Notes: generated by a model not told the origin, from the sequence alone. Numbered from the stretch's first letter, positions 9,100 to 16,516 are shown. The stretch is 64,000 bases of DNA from Candidatus Dojkabacteria bacterium (GCA_016932785.1 JAFGCJ010000004.1:1-64000); one strand, 5' to 3'. Numbers and translations are program-made.

Positions 9100-9748
9100 C
9101 GCTCTTGATTACGTCAAAAAATCTGAGATATTCGATCCATCTTGTTCCTGAGTATTTTCCTATTGCGTAATTAATTACCAGGGCGACCAGTGAAAGCCAG
9201 ATATTATCTGTTACCCAGTTACGTATGATGTTAATTCTCATAATCGCCCATCCTAGCAGTGATATCAGTATTGTTTCTGCGGTAAGTCTTGTTGCTGTAA
9301 TAAGGTTCTTCTTTATGTAGTTAGAGACAAATCTATCAGTAATTGAAATGATCATGGCTAGTGGGAGCGGCTGGATGTTCCTGAAGTCAAAAACTGGATT
9401 ATCACTAGGTATAAATGATGTTGCTGCGATAAAGGCCATTATGGCGATGCAGTTCATGGTGTATACAAGTGATAATCTTGAGAGGTAATGGAGCCTTGTT
9501 TTTTTAAGGATATTTCTTGTAGCCCAAGAGACAACTACCACAAGAATGGTTATAGTTACAGCTTGTCTGGCGCCCATGAAGTAGTAAGCAAAAGACAAGA
9601 TCATCGGGCTGTATATGCCGAAAGTCTTTATTCCGGTTATGTATCTTGAAATTGTAGTTGTGGTGACGAATATAGGTACGAAACAAAGAATGAGCAATAC
9701 TTCATTAGAAATACCAATATCGATTAACCATTGGGAAACGTTTGGCAT
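9083..9748 (-). CDS. UUP1-type seven-TM membrane protein (first gene of ATP-grasp operon)
   Basis: A 221-residue polytopic protein with about six or seven hydrophobic helices. It matches the 7TM domain that in other bacteria is fused to an inactive transglutaminase (UUP1 family): ITGIKTFGIYSPMILSFAYY near the start, a cytoplasmic RLHYLSRLSLVYT loop, ITDRFVSNYIKKN, LTAETILISLLGWAI, and GTRWIEYLRFFDVI at the end. Here the 7TM part stands alone with no transglutaminase. An ATG at 9748 is taken as the start; a TTG at 9766 would add six residues. It leads the operon and overlaps the next gene, so it is probably the membrane partner that receives or exports what the ligases make. That role is inference. 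Confidence 0.8.
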   Translation of the reverse strand: MPNVSQWLIDIGISNEVLLILCFVPIFVTTTTISRYITGIKTFGIYSPMILSFAYYFMGARQAVTITILVVVVSWATRNILKKTRLHYLSRLSLVYTMNCIAIMAFIAATSFIPSDNPVFDFRNIQPLPLAMIISITDRFVSNYIKKNLITATRLTAETILISLLGWAIMRINIIRNWVTDNIWLSLVALVINYAIGKYSGTRWIEYLRFFDVIKSDERTD

Positions 9749-9793
9749 TATTACTTGAGAATTCAATTTATCTGTCAGGAGAGGTACAGGTGT

Positions 9794-9799
9794 ATTTTA
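9794..9799 (-). promoter_or_regulatory. Possible -10 of the ATP-grasp operon
   Basis: On the minus strand TAAAAT lies 45 bases before the ATG of the membrane-protein gene, with only a weak -35 (TTAATC) 17 bases further upstream. It is the best candidate in the gap after rplL. Confidence 0.35.
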
Positions 9800-9870
9800 C
9801 TACATTGGGCGGTAATGATTAAGGGTTGGTTGTGAGTATTGTTGAAGAGGGTGGGCGATCCTGTTAATAG

Positions 9871-9912
9871 AACAATGCAGCAAAATGATTAAGTTCACAT
9901 TGCTGCATTGTT
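9871..9912 (-). terminator. 13-bp perfect hairpin after rplL
   Basis: AACAATGCAGCAA and its exact complement (9900-9912) flank a 16-base loop 26 bases after the rplL stop. There is no long U tract, but the 3' arm ends in UUGUUCUAUU. It probably ends the ribosomal transcript and separates it from the ATP-grasp operon; partial read-through is possible. Confidence 0.6.
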
Positions 9913-9937
9913 TGTTTTCGATTACGAAATAGCTATG

Positions 9938-10447
9938 TTACGCTAATTCGACGGTTGCTCCAGCTTCCTCGAGTTTTTTCTTAATTTCCTCTGCTTCTTC
10001 TTTAGCAACATCTTCTTTCACGTTTTGAGGAGTTCCCTCTACGAGGTCCTTTGCCTCCTTAAGCCCAATCTCTGTTATTTCGCGAACTGCTTTTATAACA
10101 TTGATCTTCTGGTCTCCTGCTGCTTTGAGAACGACGGTGAAAGCGGATTTCTCCTCAGCTTCTTCACCAGCGGCAGCTGGTCCGGCTGCAACAGCTACAG
10201 GTGCAGCTGCACTAACACCGAACTTTTCCTCCATGACCTTAACGAGATCAGCAAGTTCAAGAACGGTCATCTTTTCGACCATCTCCAGAACCTTTTTTGC
10301 ATCAGCTGAAAGACTTGAGACATCAACTTCCTTTGTCTCTTCCTCGACTGGCTTTTCTTCAGTCTTGGGTTCTTCTGCCTTTGCTTCTGGAGCTTTGGCC
10401 TCTTCTTTGGCTTCGGGGGCTTTCTTTTCTTTTTTCTCTTCTGCCAT
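9938..10447 (-). CDS. rplL: Ribosomal protein L7/L12 with N-terminal charged extension
   Basis: A 169-residue protein. Residues from about 46 onward are normal L7/L12: the dimerisation helices, an Ala/Pro hinge (VSAAAPVAVAAGPAAAGEE) and the globular C-terminal domain (EEKSAFTVVLKAAGDQKINV...GLKEAKDLVEGTP) that contacts translation GTPases on the ribosome stalk. The first 45 residues are an Ala/Glu/Lys/Pro-rich low-complexity tail not found in the usual 120-residue protein. It lies 40 bases after rplJ and is the last gene of the ribosomal operon before a hairpin. Confidence 0.97.
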   Translation of the reverse strand: MAEEKKEKKAPEAKEEAKAPEAKAEEPKTEEKPVEEETKEVDVSSLSADAKKVLEMVEKMTVLELADLVKVMEEKFGVSAAAPVAVAAGPAAAGEEAEEKSAFTVVLKAAGDQKINVIKAVREITEIGLKEAKDLVEGTPQNVKEDVAKEEAEEIKKKLEEAGATVELA

Positions 10448-10487
10448 TTTAGTTAAATATTTTGAAATTAATTTGCTCTAATATTTT

Positions 10488-11012
10488 CTATTCAGAGCGA
10501 GTTTTTTGAATCTCAGATAGTGTACTCACAAATTGTCTGGCGTTTCCTCTTGAAGTCGACATAAAACCGACCAGGGGAGCATTCATTGTCCCCACAAGTT
10601 TTGCCAGGAGTTCCTCTCTTGATGAAATATCTGCGAGCTGGTCTACTTTCTCAGCCTCAGCTATTTCGCCGAATAACACGCCAAACTTTGTTTTTAGTAT
10701 CTCATATGCTTTTTGTAGTTTTTTCAGTGCTTTTGCCGGTCCGATAGGTTCTTCTTCACAGACGACTATTCCTGTGGCATCCTCAATTTCTTGGAGCTTG
10801 GTTGGCTGGTCTGTTTCCTGGGCGGCAATCTTAAATAGGGTATTCTTGACAACGTGGAAAGTCGCGCCTGATTCCTTTAAATCTTTCTTAAGTTCGGTGA
10901 TTTGAGTCATTCCAACTCTATCAGTATCTACGACGAAGTAGTTTCTCCCATTGGAAAGCAGGTCTTTATACTGCTTTAGCATGGCGTTTTTTTGTTCCTT
11001 TGTTTTAGCCAT
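10488..11012 (-). CDS. rplJ: Ribosomal protein L10
   Basis: A 174-residue protein with the L10 fold: the start MAKTKEQKNAMLKQYKDLL, then YFVVDTDRVGMTQITELKKDL and FHVVKNTLFKIAAQE (rRNA-binding domain), and a C-terminal helix that holds L7/L12 dimers. It has its own strong promoter and an L10-type leader upstream, so rplJ-rplL can be expressed apart from rplK-rplA. Autorepression by L10 bound to the leader is expected from the family. Confidence 0.97.
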   Translation of the reverse strand: MAKTKEQKNAMLKQYKDLLSNGRNYFVVDTDRVGMTQITELKKDLKESGATFHVVKNTLFKIAAQETDQPTKLQEIEDATGIVVCEEEPIGPAKALKKLQKAYEILKTKFGVLFGEIAEAEKVDQLADISSREELLAKLVGTMNAPLVGFMSTSRGNARQFVSTLSEIQKTRSE

Positions 11013-11050
11013 AAGTGTATATATAAAGGTTATTGTTTTTTGAAATTCGA

Positions 11051-11094
11051 TTAACCTCGGCCTTGAGTCATTTCTGACTCGGCTGTCTTCGGCT
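11051..11094 (-). promoter_or_regulatory. L10 leader (ribosomal protein autoregulation element)
   Basis: On the minus strand the RNA reads GCCGAAGACAGCCGAGTC, then GAAA, then TGACTCAAGGCCGAGG. This has the family's conserved GAAGACAG and GCCGAGG segments around a GAGTCA/TGACTC stem capped by a GAAA tetraloop. It lies between the internal promoter and the rplJ start, where L10 leaders always occur. L10(L12)4 is expected to bind it and repress rplJL. Confidence 0.8.
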
Positions 11095-11101
11095 GATGAG
11101 A

Positions 11102-11130
11102 ATAATAGGGGATTTAGAGTTGGATGTCAA
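11102..11130 (-). promoter_or_regulatory. Consensus sigma-70-type promoter of rplJL
   Basis: TTGACA (11125-11130), a 17-base spacer, and TATTAT (11102-11107) on the minus strand. It begins 8 bases after the stop codon of the orphan gene and makes rplJL a separate transcription unit. Confidence 0.85.
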
Positions 11131-11137
11131 TTGTTGT

Positions 11138-12124
11138 TTATACGAGTTTTTGTCGAATTATGGGTAAGACTATTTCCATTAGATTTGCCCTGTCAGCTTC
11201 ACTTATAGATAGGAGTGTTGCAAAGGTTTTTAGAGCTGCATTTCCTTGCCAGAGTAAGGAAATAGTCGATGTCTCTTGATAATGAGGATTGGTATTTGGT
11301 CGTCTTCTCAAGCCGGGTAGTAATGCTTGAGGAGTTGTTGGTCTGATTTTGGAGGCAAGCATCGAAGCTATTTGGATTGTCAGGATCTGTGTTCTCTCGG
11401 GTTCATGTAAGCTTCTAACCTGTTGTATAGGGCAGATGTGCTCTATTACTTTTGCTAACGACACTATGACTTGTGTTCGCGCCGCCTTAAAATCATAGTG
11501 TTTTGTGGAATTTACTTCGTGGTTTCCAAATCCATTGATTGTCGCAAGACATGCTTGTACCAGTAGACCTAATCTTTGTGCAATATCCTCTTGGGCGTAA
11601 GCCAGTACGGTAAGTTCTGCTATTATCTGTGCCCGTTGGCAGTAATCTCGTTCCCAGTATTCTGGATATACCCAGTCTTCAGTTCCTCGGACTTTATTTA
11701 CCGGAGAATTGATAAATCCGCCGCGTGTCCAGCCAAGATAATCGGTGTAGAATCCTATCGCGGCAAGAATAGCGACTCCATCTTCTTCTGGTAGTTGTAA
11801 AATAGTATTCTTACCTTCAGAAATCCACCTAGCATTCACTAATTCTAGGTACATAGTTCTTAAGTATGCAGAATATTCTTTAGGGTCTAAAGGAATGCCG
11901 GGATCTTCAGGTCTTGATCGAATACGAACTCCGTATATATCGAAAGTTGCCACTCCTGTAGAAATATCATAGGTCCAGCATTCTCTATCTCTTCCAGATA
12001 TATCCACTAGCTCTGTAACCGGGTCAATTTGTATCTGTGGTTTTCTAAGACTTCCCGCGAGTAAATCAGGGTCGATGGGTGCTATGTATACAGTGTCTTT
12101 TGTTACCTGTACATCTGCAGACAT
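11138..12124 (-). CDS. Orphan protein of unknown function inside the ribosomal operon
   Basis: A 328-residue soluble protein with no signal peptide, membrane helix or motif that I recognise. The N-terminal third is beta-rich (TVYIAPIDPDLLAG, ECWTYDISTGVATFDIYGVR). The remainder looks helical, with regularly spaced hydrophobics and a Pro/Arg-rich segment (RPTTPQALLPGLRRRPNTNP). It lies between rplA and rplJ, which are normally adjacent. It has its own possible promoter upstream and the rplJ promoter starts immediately after it, so it appears to be an insertion expressed as its own unit. The start ATG at 12124 has no clear ribosome binding site. Base composition is like its neighbours. The function is not known. 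Confidence 0.75.
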   Translation of the reverse strand: MSADVQVTKDTVYIAPIDPDLLAGSLRKPQIQIDPVTELVDISGRDRECWTYDISTGVATFDIYGVRIRSRPEDPGIPLDPKEYSAYLRTMYLELVNARWISEGKNTILQLPEEDGVAILAAIGFYTDYLGWTRGGFINSPVNKVRGTEDWVYPEYWERDYCQRAQIIAELTVLAYAQEDIAQRLGLLVQACLATINGFGNHEVNSTKHYDFKAARTQVIVSLAKVIEHICPIQQVRSLHEPERTQILTIQIASMLASKIRPTTPQALLPGLRRRPNTNPHYQETSTISLLWQGNAALKTFATLLSISEADRANLMEIVLPIIRQKLV

Positions 12125-12190
12125 GGAAACAGAAGGTCAAAATTATTGAGGAATTCATCCTTAGGAGAACCCCTCTGAACTATGGGGTAT

Positions 12191-12219
12191 ATTATATCCC
12201 ATATATAGTAAATCGAAAA
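12191..12219 (-). promoter_or_regulatory. Possible promoter of the orphan gene
   Basis: A perfect TATAAT (12191-12196) with a weak -35 (TTTTCG, 12214-12219) at 17 bases, about 67 bases before the ATG. The -10 sits in an imperfect GGGATATAATATACCCC palindrome (12184-12200), which could be an operator. Confidence 0.5.
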
Positions 12220-12239
12220 GATTTTATTGGGGGACGAAT

Positions 12240-12923
12240 CTAGTAGCAAGTCGTCATATCTACCTTAACACCTGTACCCATTGTTGGACTTAGGGTAACA
12301 GATTTTAGAAGACTCTCGGGGGTTTTGCCAATTGTATCTGTTACAGATTTTATGACATATAGGATGTTTGCTTTTATTTTTTCGTCTTCTGTGTCAGTTT
12401 TTCCTACCGTAAGGTGTACAACACCTCCGTCATCGCATATGAACTTTGTTTTACCTTTCTTAAATTCCTCGATGCCTGCCTTCACATTCTCTACCAGGGT
12501 TCCGGTTTTAGGGTTAGGCATAAGCCCCTTTGGGCCCAGCTCTTTTCCAAGAACTGCAATTTGACCCATTACAGAGGGGACAGCAAGTACAACATCGAAT
12601 TCCATCCATCCGTCTTGTATCTTCTTGATAAGGTCATCAAGACCGGCCTCTATTGCACCGGCCTCCTTTGCTTCCTTTTCCTGATCTTTTTCGCAGAAAA
12701 TGACGATTCGAGATTCTTCGGTTTTTACTGTATTAGGAAGTGAGAGTGATCCTTTTATTGATTTTGCCTCTTTGTCTTTTGGAAGGAACATTGCAATGTG
12801 AAGATCGATACTTCCAGTAAAGGAGGAGTAGGAAGTATCCTTTGCTTTCTTTATGGCTTCATCAAGTGGATAGAGCTTGTTTTCAAAGCCTTCAGCCATT
12901 TTTTTATATTTTTTTCCTCTCAT
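12240..12923 (-). CDS. rplA: Ribosomal protein L1
   Basis: A 227-residue protein of normal length with the L1 signature region GKELGPKGLMPNPKTGTLV and the C-terminal YVKSVTLSPTMGTGVKVD-type ending (LLKSVTLSPTMGTGVKVDM). It builds the L1 stalk of the large subunit and helps release E-site tRNA. It follows rplK in the classical rplK-rplA order, 74 bases downstream. Confidence 0.97.
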   Translation of the reverse strand: MRGKKYKKMAEGFENKLYPLDEAIKKAKDTSYSSFTGSIDLHIAMFLPKDKEAKSIKGSLSLPNTVKTEESRIVIFCEKDQEKEAKEAGAIEAGLDDLIKKIQDGWMEFDVVLAVPSVMGQIAVLGKELGPKGLMPNPKTGTLVENVKAGIEEFKKGKTKFICDDGGVVHLTVGKTDTEDEKIKANILYVIKSVTDTIGKTPESLLKSVTLSPTMGTGVKVDMTTCY

Positions 12924-12997
12924 TTGATCTTAAAATATTTAACTAATTCGTACCCTATAGAATCTTGTAGAAAAAATACTACAAGATGTCGAGCGTT

Positions 12998-13420
12998 TTA
13001 ATCGTATTCAATTCCCATTTGTTTTGCTGTTCCCTTAATGATTTCCTTTGCTTTTTCAATATCTGTTGTGTTGAGGTCAGGCATCTTAATCTCAGCAATT
13101 TTGGTTAGTTGCTCGTCTGATAGTTTGCCAACCTTGTCGAGGTTCGGACGATCTGAACCTTTCTTAATCTTAAGTTCTCTTCTTATGAGTTCTCCTACAG
13201 GTGGAGTTCTAGTTATAAACTCAAAACTTCTGTCCTCGTATATCGTTAAAAGAACAGGAGTTACAACACCTTGTCCTTCTTTTGTTTTATCGTTGAACTG
13301 ATCACAAAATGCTTTTACATCGATACCAAGCGGACTCAATGTAGGTCCAATAGGAGGAGCGGGACTTGCTTGTCCTGCCGGTATCTGGAGCTTAACTTTT
13401 CTCATAATTTCTTTTGCCAT
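12998..13420 (-). CDS. rplK: Ribosomal protein L11
   Basis: A 140-residue protein with the L11 hallmarks KLQIPAGQASPAPPIGPTLS (N-terminal domain) and an rRNA-binding C-terminal domain with IKKGSDRPNLDKVGKLS and MPDLNTTDIEKA. It forms the GTPase-associated centre with 23S rRNA. It starts 16 bases after the nusG stop. Confidence 0.97.
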   Translation of the reverse strand: MAKEIMRKVKLQIPAGQASPAPPIGPTLSPLGIDVKAFCDQFNDKTKEGQGVVTPVLLTIYEDRSFEFITRTPPVGELIRRELKIKKGSDRPNLDKVGKLSDEQLTKIAEIKMPDLNTTDIEKAKEIIKGTAKQMGIEYD

Positions 13421-13436
13421 TGCTTATCGTTTTTAA

Positions 13437-14102
13437 TTAAAGTTTTTTCACTTGACTGAATTCGAGTTCGACCGGTGTTTCTCTTCCAAATATTGAGATG
13501 AGAACCTTTACCTTGCCTTTTGTTTCGTCGATTTCGCTTACACTGCCGACGAAATCCGCAAATGCACCTTCAGTAATTCTTACTGCATCCCCAGGACTAA
13601 ATGAGGCCTGGAAGGCTGGTTGTTCGATTTCCATAAATTTCATTATGGCTTTAACCTCTTCATCAGGAAGTGGGCGAGGGTATTTATCTATTCTGATGAA
13701 TCCTGTAACACCTTCTGTGTTGGTTATAATCTCCCACGTCTTCTGGTCGAGAACCATTCTTATCAAAACATATCCAGGGAAAATCTTCTCTTCTTTAACC
13801 TTTTGCTTTCCTTCTTTTACAATGATTTTCTTCTGGACCGGAACAAGAACCTCAGGGATGATTTCCTGGAGTTCTGTTGCCTCGACTCTGAGCTTGATTG
13901 CATCAGCAACTTTTTGCTCATGTCCAGACTGGGTGCTGATAACGTACCATTGAGGTGCATCCTTTTTTCTTTTAGTAGATTTTTCCTCTATTTGGGTTGT
14001 TACTTTTTCTTCTTTTGGCTCTTCAGTCTCTTTGCCAATCTTTGGCTCCTGAATTTTTGTCGCAGTCTTCTTTGGTGCTTTTGTTTTTTTTGTTGCCATC
14101 AA
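13437..14102 (-). CDS. nusG: Transcription antitermination/elongation factor NusG
   Basis: A 221-residue protein. Residues 50-220 are NusG: the NGN domain (QWYVISTQSGHEQKVADAI, KKIFPGYVLIRMVLD-type core, NTEGVTGFIRIDKYPRPL) and the KOW domain (SPGDAVRITEGAFADFVGSV). The first 50 residues are a Lys/Glu/Thr-rich low-complexity tail. NusG binds RNA polymerase and couples it to the leading ribosome. The gene directly abuts the secE stop (secE-nusG-rplK-rplA order). Confidence 0.96.
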   Translation of the reverse strand: MMATKKTKAPKKTATKIQEPKIGKETEEPKEEKVTTQIEEKSTKRKKDAPQWYVISTQSGHEQKVADAIKLRVEATELQEIIPEVLVPVQKKIIVKEGKQKVKEEKIFPGYVLIRMVLDQKTWEIITNTEGVTGFIRIDKYPRPLPDEEVKAIMKFMEIEQPAFQASFSPGDAVRITEGAFADFVGSVSEIDETKGKVKVLISIFGRETPVELEFSQVKKL

Positions 14103-14291
14103 TTATTTAATAACAAATATATCCCGGAGCATATAAAAAAATGCGTCCAGTCCAATTATCATCGCCGTAATTATAGCAGAAACGATAATTACAAAAACAG
14201 TGAGGTTAATGGTGGTTCTTAAAGAAGGCCACTTAACCTGTTTATATTCTGATAGTAATTTTTTTATAGATTTTGTAAAGTTGTTTAACAT
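14103..14291 (-). CDS. secE: Preprotein translocase subunit SecE
   Basis: A 62-residue protein: a short amphipathic helix (FTKSIKKLLSEYKQVKWPS) followed by a single membrane helix (TVFVIIVSAIITAMIIGLDAFF), as in small SecE proteins. The frame is open further upstream, but that part overlaps tRNA-Trp, so the ATG at 14291 is the start. SecE clamps SecY in the inner membrane. Confidence 0.93.
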   Translation of the reverse strand: MLNNFTKSIKKLLSEYKQVKWPSLRTTINLTVFVIIVSAIITAMIIGLDAFFYMLRDIFVIK

Positions 14292-14352
14292 TTCTGGTGC
14301 GTTATTAGTTCTAGGTCTCTGGCCTTTGATTTCGTTTCTGTCGTTTGACAGT

Positions 14353-14428
14353 TGGCAGGCCCACTCCGACTCGAACGGAGAAATACGGTTTTGGAGACCG
14401 TTGTTTTGCCAATTGAAACTATGGGCCC
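14353..14428 (-). tRNA. trnW: tRNA-Trp (anticodon CCA)
   Basis: A 76-base cloverleaf: acceptor GGGCCCA/TGGGCCT (first pair G-U), anticodon loop CTCCAAA with CCA, T arm CTCCG-TTCGAGT-CGGAG, discriminator G and encoded 3' CCA. It is transcribed between rpmG and secE, a common bacterial arrangement. Confidence 0.95.
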
Positions 14429-14492
14429 TCCTTAGCAAAAAAGCGGGGCTTGATAAGGCCGTATAGTACTTTCGGGCAGCTATTTTAATGTG

Positions 14493-14660
14493 CTACTTGA
14501 GCTTTGTCTCTTTGTGCTGCGTGTGTTTCTTGCACTTTGGACAGTATTTTTGAGCCTCAAGTTTCTCCTGTAGTTGCTTGTTTTTGTATGTTGTGTAGTT
14601 TTTCTCTCCGCATTCTTCGCACTTTAGTGCTACGATGACGCGATTTTCCTTTTTAGCCAT
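14493..14660 (-). CDS. rpmG: Ribosomal protein L33
   Basis: A 55-residue protein, MAKKENRVIVALKCEECGEK at the start and YCPKCKKHTQHKETKLK at the end. Two CxxC pairs make the zinc-binding form of L33. It is the first gene of the rpmG-trnW-secE-nusG-rplKA unit, which is led by a strong promoter. Confidence 0.95.
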   Translation of the reverse strand: MAKKENRVIVALKCEECGEKNYTTYKNKQLQEKLEAQKYCPKCKKHTQHKETKLK

Positions 14661-14705
14661 TTCTTAGGATAGTCTTAAAATAATACATGTATCGCTGACT
14701 GGTGA

Positions 14706-14734
14706 ATTATATTGGGTTTAATGTAAGGGGTCAA
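14706..14734 (-). promoter_or_regulatory. Strong promoter of the rpmG-trnW-secE-nusG-rplKA operon
   Basis: TTGACC (14729-14734), a 17-base spacer and TATAAT (14706-14711) on the minus strand, about 40 bases before the rpmG start. Confidence 0.85.
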
Positions 14735-14735
14735 C

Positions 14736-15578
14736 TTGTTTGGAGATAACATGAACACTAGTTTTGATGGTAGAATTTGTGTAATGAGGAAATACCTTCT
14801 TTTTTTTAAGCTGAGTATACAGGAATACTTTGAATATCGTGTAAATATGCTGGTTATTGTTCTAAGTGGCTTTGTTCCTTTTTTTGCAACACTTTTTCTA
14901 TGGAGAGCCATATATGATGCTGGAGGATCTGTTGGGAATTACACCCTTGCCGACCTTGCTGTTTATACTGTTCTTTCAGTATCGCTTAGATTGATTACTT
15001 CAATGGAGGCTCATTTCTCTGTGGCCGATGATGTGAGAAAGGGTAATTTGAGTAATTACCTAATTAAACCTATGAATTATTTCTGGGCGAGATTCTTCAG
15101 AAGATTGGGGTTGATACCCATCAGAATAATCGGGTCCCTAGTTCTGGGGGCACTCTTCTTGTTAGTTCTTGGAGAGGAAATCAGCATAAATTTGAGAGTG
15201 GATGGTGTTATTTTCTTTTTGCTTTTTTCTTTATTGTCGGTCTTCTTGAATTATGCTTTGAGTTTTCTGTATGGTTGTATTGCCTTTTGGTTAAAGGAGA
15301 TTCTTGGTGTTTATGTTTCAATCTGGTTTACAGTTAAGTTTCTAAGTGGGACTTTTTTCCCTCTGGATTTACTTGGTGGTCTGTTCAAAAATATTGTTTT
15401 GGCACTTCCTTTTCAGCTAGGTGTGTATGTTCCGATTATTGCTTTGCTTGGAAAGTATGAAATGGTTGATTATTTAAAACTTTCAGGTCTGTATGTTTTT
15501 TGGACTTTTGTTGTTTTTTTGTTAGTAGGTTTTGTTTGGAAGAAGGCGCAAAATCATTACGAGTCGGTAGGTATTTAA
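14736..15578 (+). CDS. ABC-2 type transporter permease (first of pair)
   Basis: An integral membrane protein of 265-280 residues with about six helices, like the COG4587-type permeases (start MRKYLLFFKLSIQEYFEYRV, then the cytoplasmic VADDVRKGNLSNYLIKPMNY segment and the late FLSGTFFPLDLLGG). The family pairs with a second permease of COG3694 type and an ATPase of COG4586 type. The second permease follows immediately, but no ATPase gene is adjacent; a fitting ATPase lies at 60063. ATG codons at 14736, 14751 and 14784 are possible starts, and the one at 14784 best matches the family. The substrate is unknown. Confidence 0.8.
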   Translation: MFGDNMNTSFDGRICVMRKYLLFFKLSIQEYFEYRVNMLVIVLSGFVPFFATLFLWRAIYDAGGSVGNYTLADLAVYTVLSVSLRLITSMEAHFSVADDVRKGNLSNYLIKPMNYFWARFFRRLGLIPIRIIGSLVLGALFLLVLGEEISINLRVDGVIFFLLFSLLSVFLNYALSFLYGCIAFWLKEILGVYVSIWFTVKFLSGTFFPLDLLGGLFKNIVLALPFQLGVYVPIIALLGKYEMVDYLKLSGLYVFWTFVVFLLVGFVWKKAQNHYESVGI

Positions 15579-15579
15579 T

Positions 15580-16395
15580 TTGAAGTTTGGAGTCATGATA
15601 GATACCGTGGGCAAGGTTTTTAGAATAACCAAGGTATTCTTGGGCTATTCTCTTCAGAAGGCGATGGCATATAGAGTGAATTTTTTCTTTTTATATCTAG
15701 CCGTTCTTGTCCAATCGGTAGGGGAAGTGATATTGCTGAATGTTGTGTTAAATCAGATAGACAGTGTTATGGGGTGGGGTGTCTACGAGATACTTATCGT
15801 AATGGGATTTGCAAAAATCATTGAGGGTATTGCATGGATGGTGTATAGAGGAGGACTTATGGATTTTAGTGAAAACATAAGGACGGGGGATATAGACAAC
15901 ATTCTATTAAAGCCCTTAGATCTCCAGTTTTTAATATCTATTGAGAATTTTGCGTTTGAAGAAACATCGGGTGTAATTGCTGGTATTGTTTTTGTTGTTG
16001 TTGGTGTTGTTGGATCTGAAACGGTTCTTTCCGTTGAAAATGTTTTAGGGGCTATTTTAGCTCTGTCTGTGGGCATGGTTTTTCATTATGTTTTTCGGTT
16101 GGTATATTCAACTGTTGCCATATTTACAACTGCCCTTGAGAGGGCAACAGTTTTGGACGTAAAGTTTTTTGAGCTTGGTAGGTATCCTGTTCAGATCTTC
16201 CCAAGAATTGTTTCTAAATTTCTAACATATGTAATTCCAATTGCTTTTGTTGGCACTATTCCGGCCGAGATGATTGTTTGGGGTCTAGATTTGAAGATGG
16301 TTATTACCGGTTTGGTAATTGAGATTGTATTGCTGGTTGGTGCTAGGAGTTTTCTGAAGTGGGCATTAAGAAAATATGAGGGAGTGGGGAAATGA
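15580..16395 (+). CDS. ABC-2 type transporter permease (second of pair)
   Basis: A protein of 266-271 residues with about six membrane helices, of the COG3694 type. It has the same layout as the preceding gene, including FSENIRTGDIDNILLKPLDLQF where that one has VADDVRKGNLSNYLIKPMNY. The two probably form a heterodimeric membrane channel. It begins one base after the preceding stop with TTG at 15580, or with ATG at 15595; the two genes are clearly co-transcribed. The stop lies 6 bases from the convergent tRNA-Thr gene. Confidence 0.8.
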   Translation: MKFGVMIDTVGKVFRITKVFLGYSLQKAMAYRVNFFFLYLAVLVQSVGEVILLNVVLNQIDSVMGWGVYEILIVMGFAKIIEGIAWMVYRGGLMDFSENIRTGDIDNILLKPLDLQFLISIENFAFEETSGVIAGIVFVVVGVVGSETVLSVENVLGAILALSVGMVFHYVFRLVYSTVAIFTTALERATVLDVKFFELGRYPVQIFPRIVSKFLTYVIPIAFVGTIPAEMIVWGLDLKMVITGLVIEIVLLVGARSFLKWALRKYEGVGK

Positions 16396-16401
16396 TCTAT
16401 A

Positions 16402-16478
16402 TGGAGCTGGATCTGGGGATCGAACCCAGGACCTCATTCTTACCATGAATGCGCTCTAGCCAACTGAGCTAATCCAGC
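16402..16478 (-). tRNA. trnT: tRNA-Thr (anticodon GGT)
   Basis: A 77-base cloverleaf with acceptor GCTGGAT/ATCCAGC, anticodon loop ATGGTAA in stem CATTC/GAATG, T loop TTCGATC and encoded CCA. It is the last tRNA of a three-tRNA minus-strand cluster. Confidence 0.95.
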
Positions 16479-16516
16479 GTTTTTTTATTATATTTCATTT
16501 TTGTTTATTGGACTAC

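Noticed and set aside
3918..9766. Cyanophycin synthesis operon proper
   Set aside because: No complete CphA with an active Mur domain and no cyanophycinase-like gene is present; only the ATP-grasp halves are shared.
14292..14438. N-terminal extension of SecE
   Set aside because: This part of the frame lies over tRNA-Trp and the region after it; the 62-residue form from 14291 has the full SecE layout.
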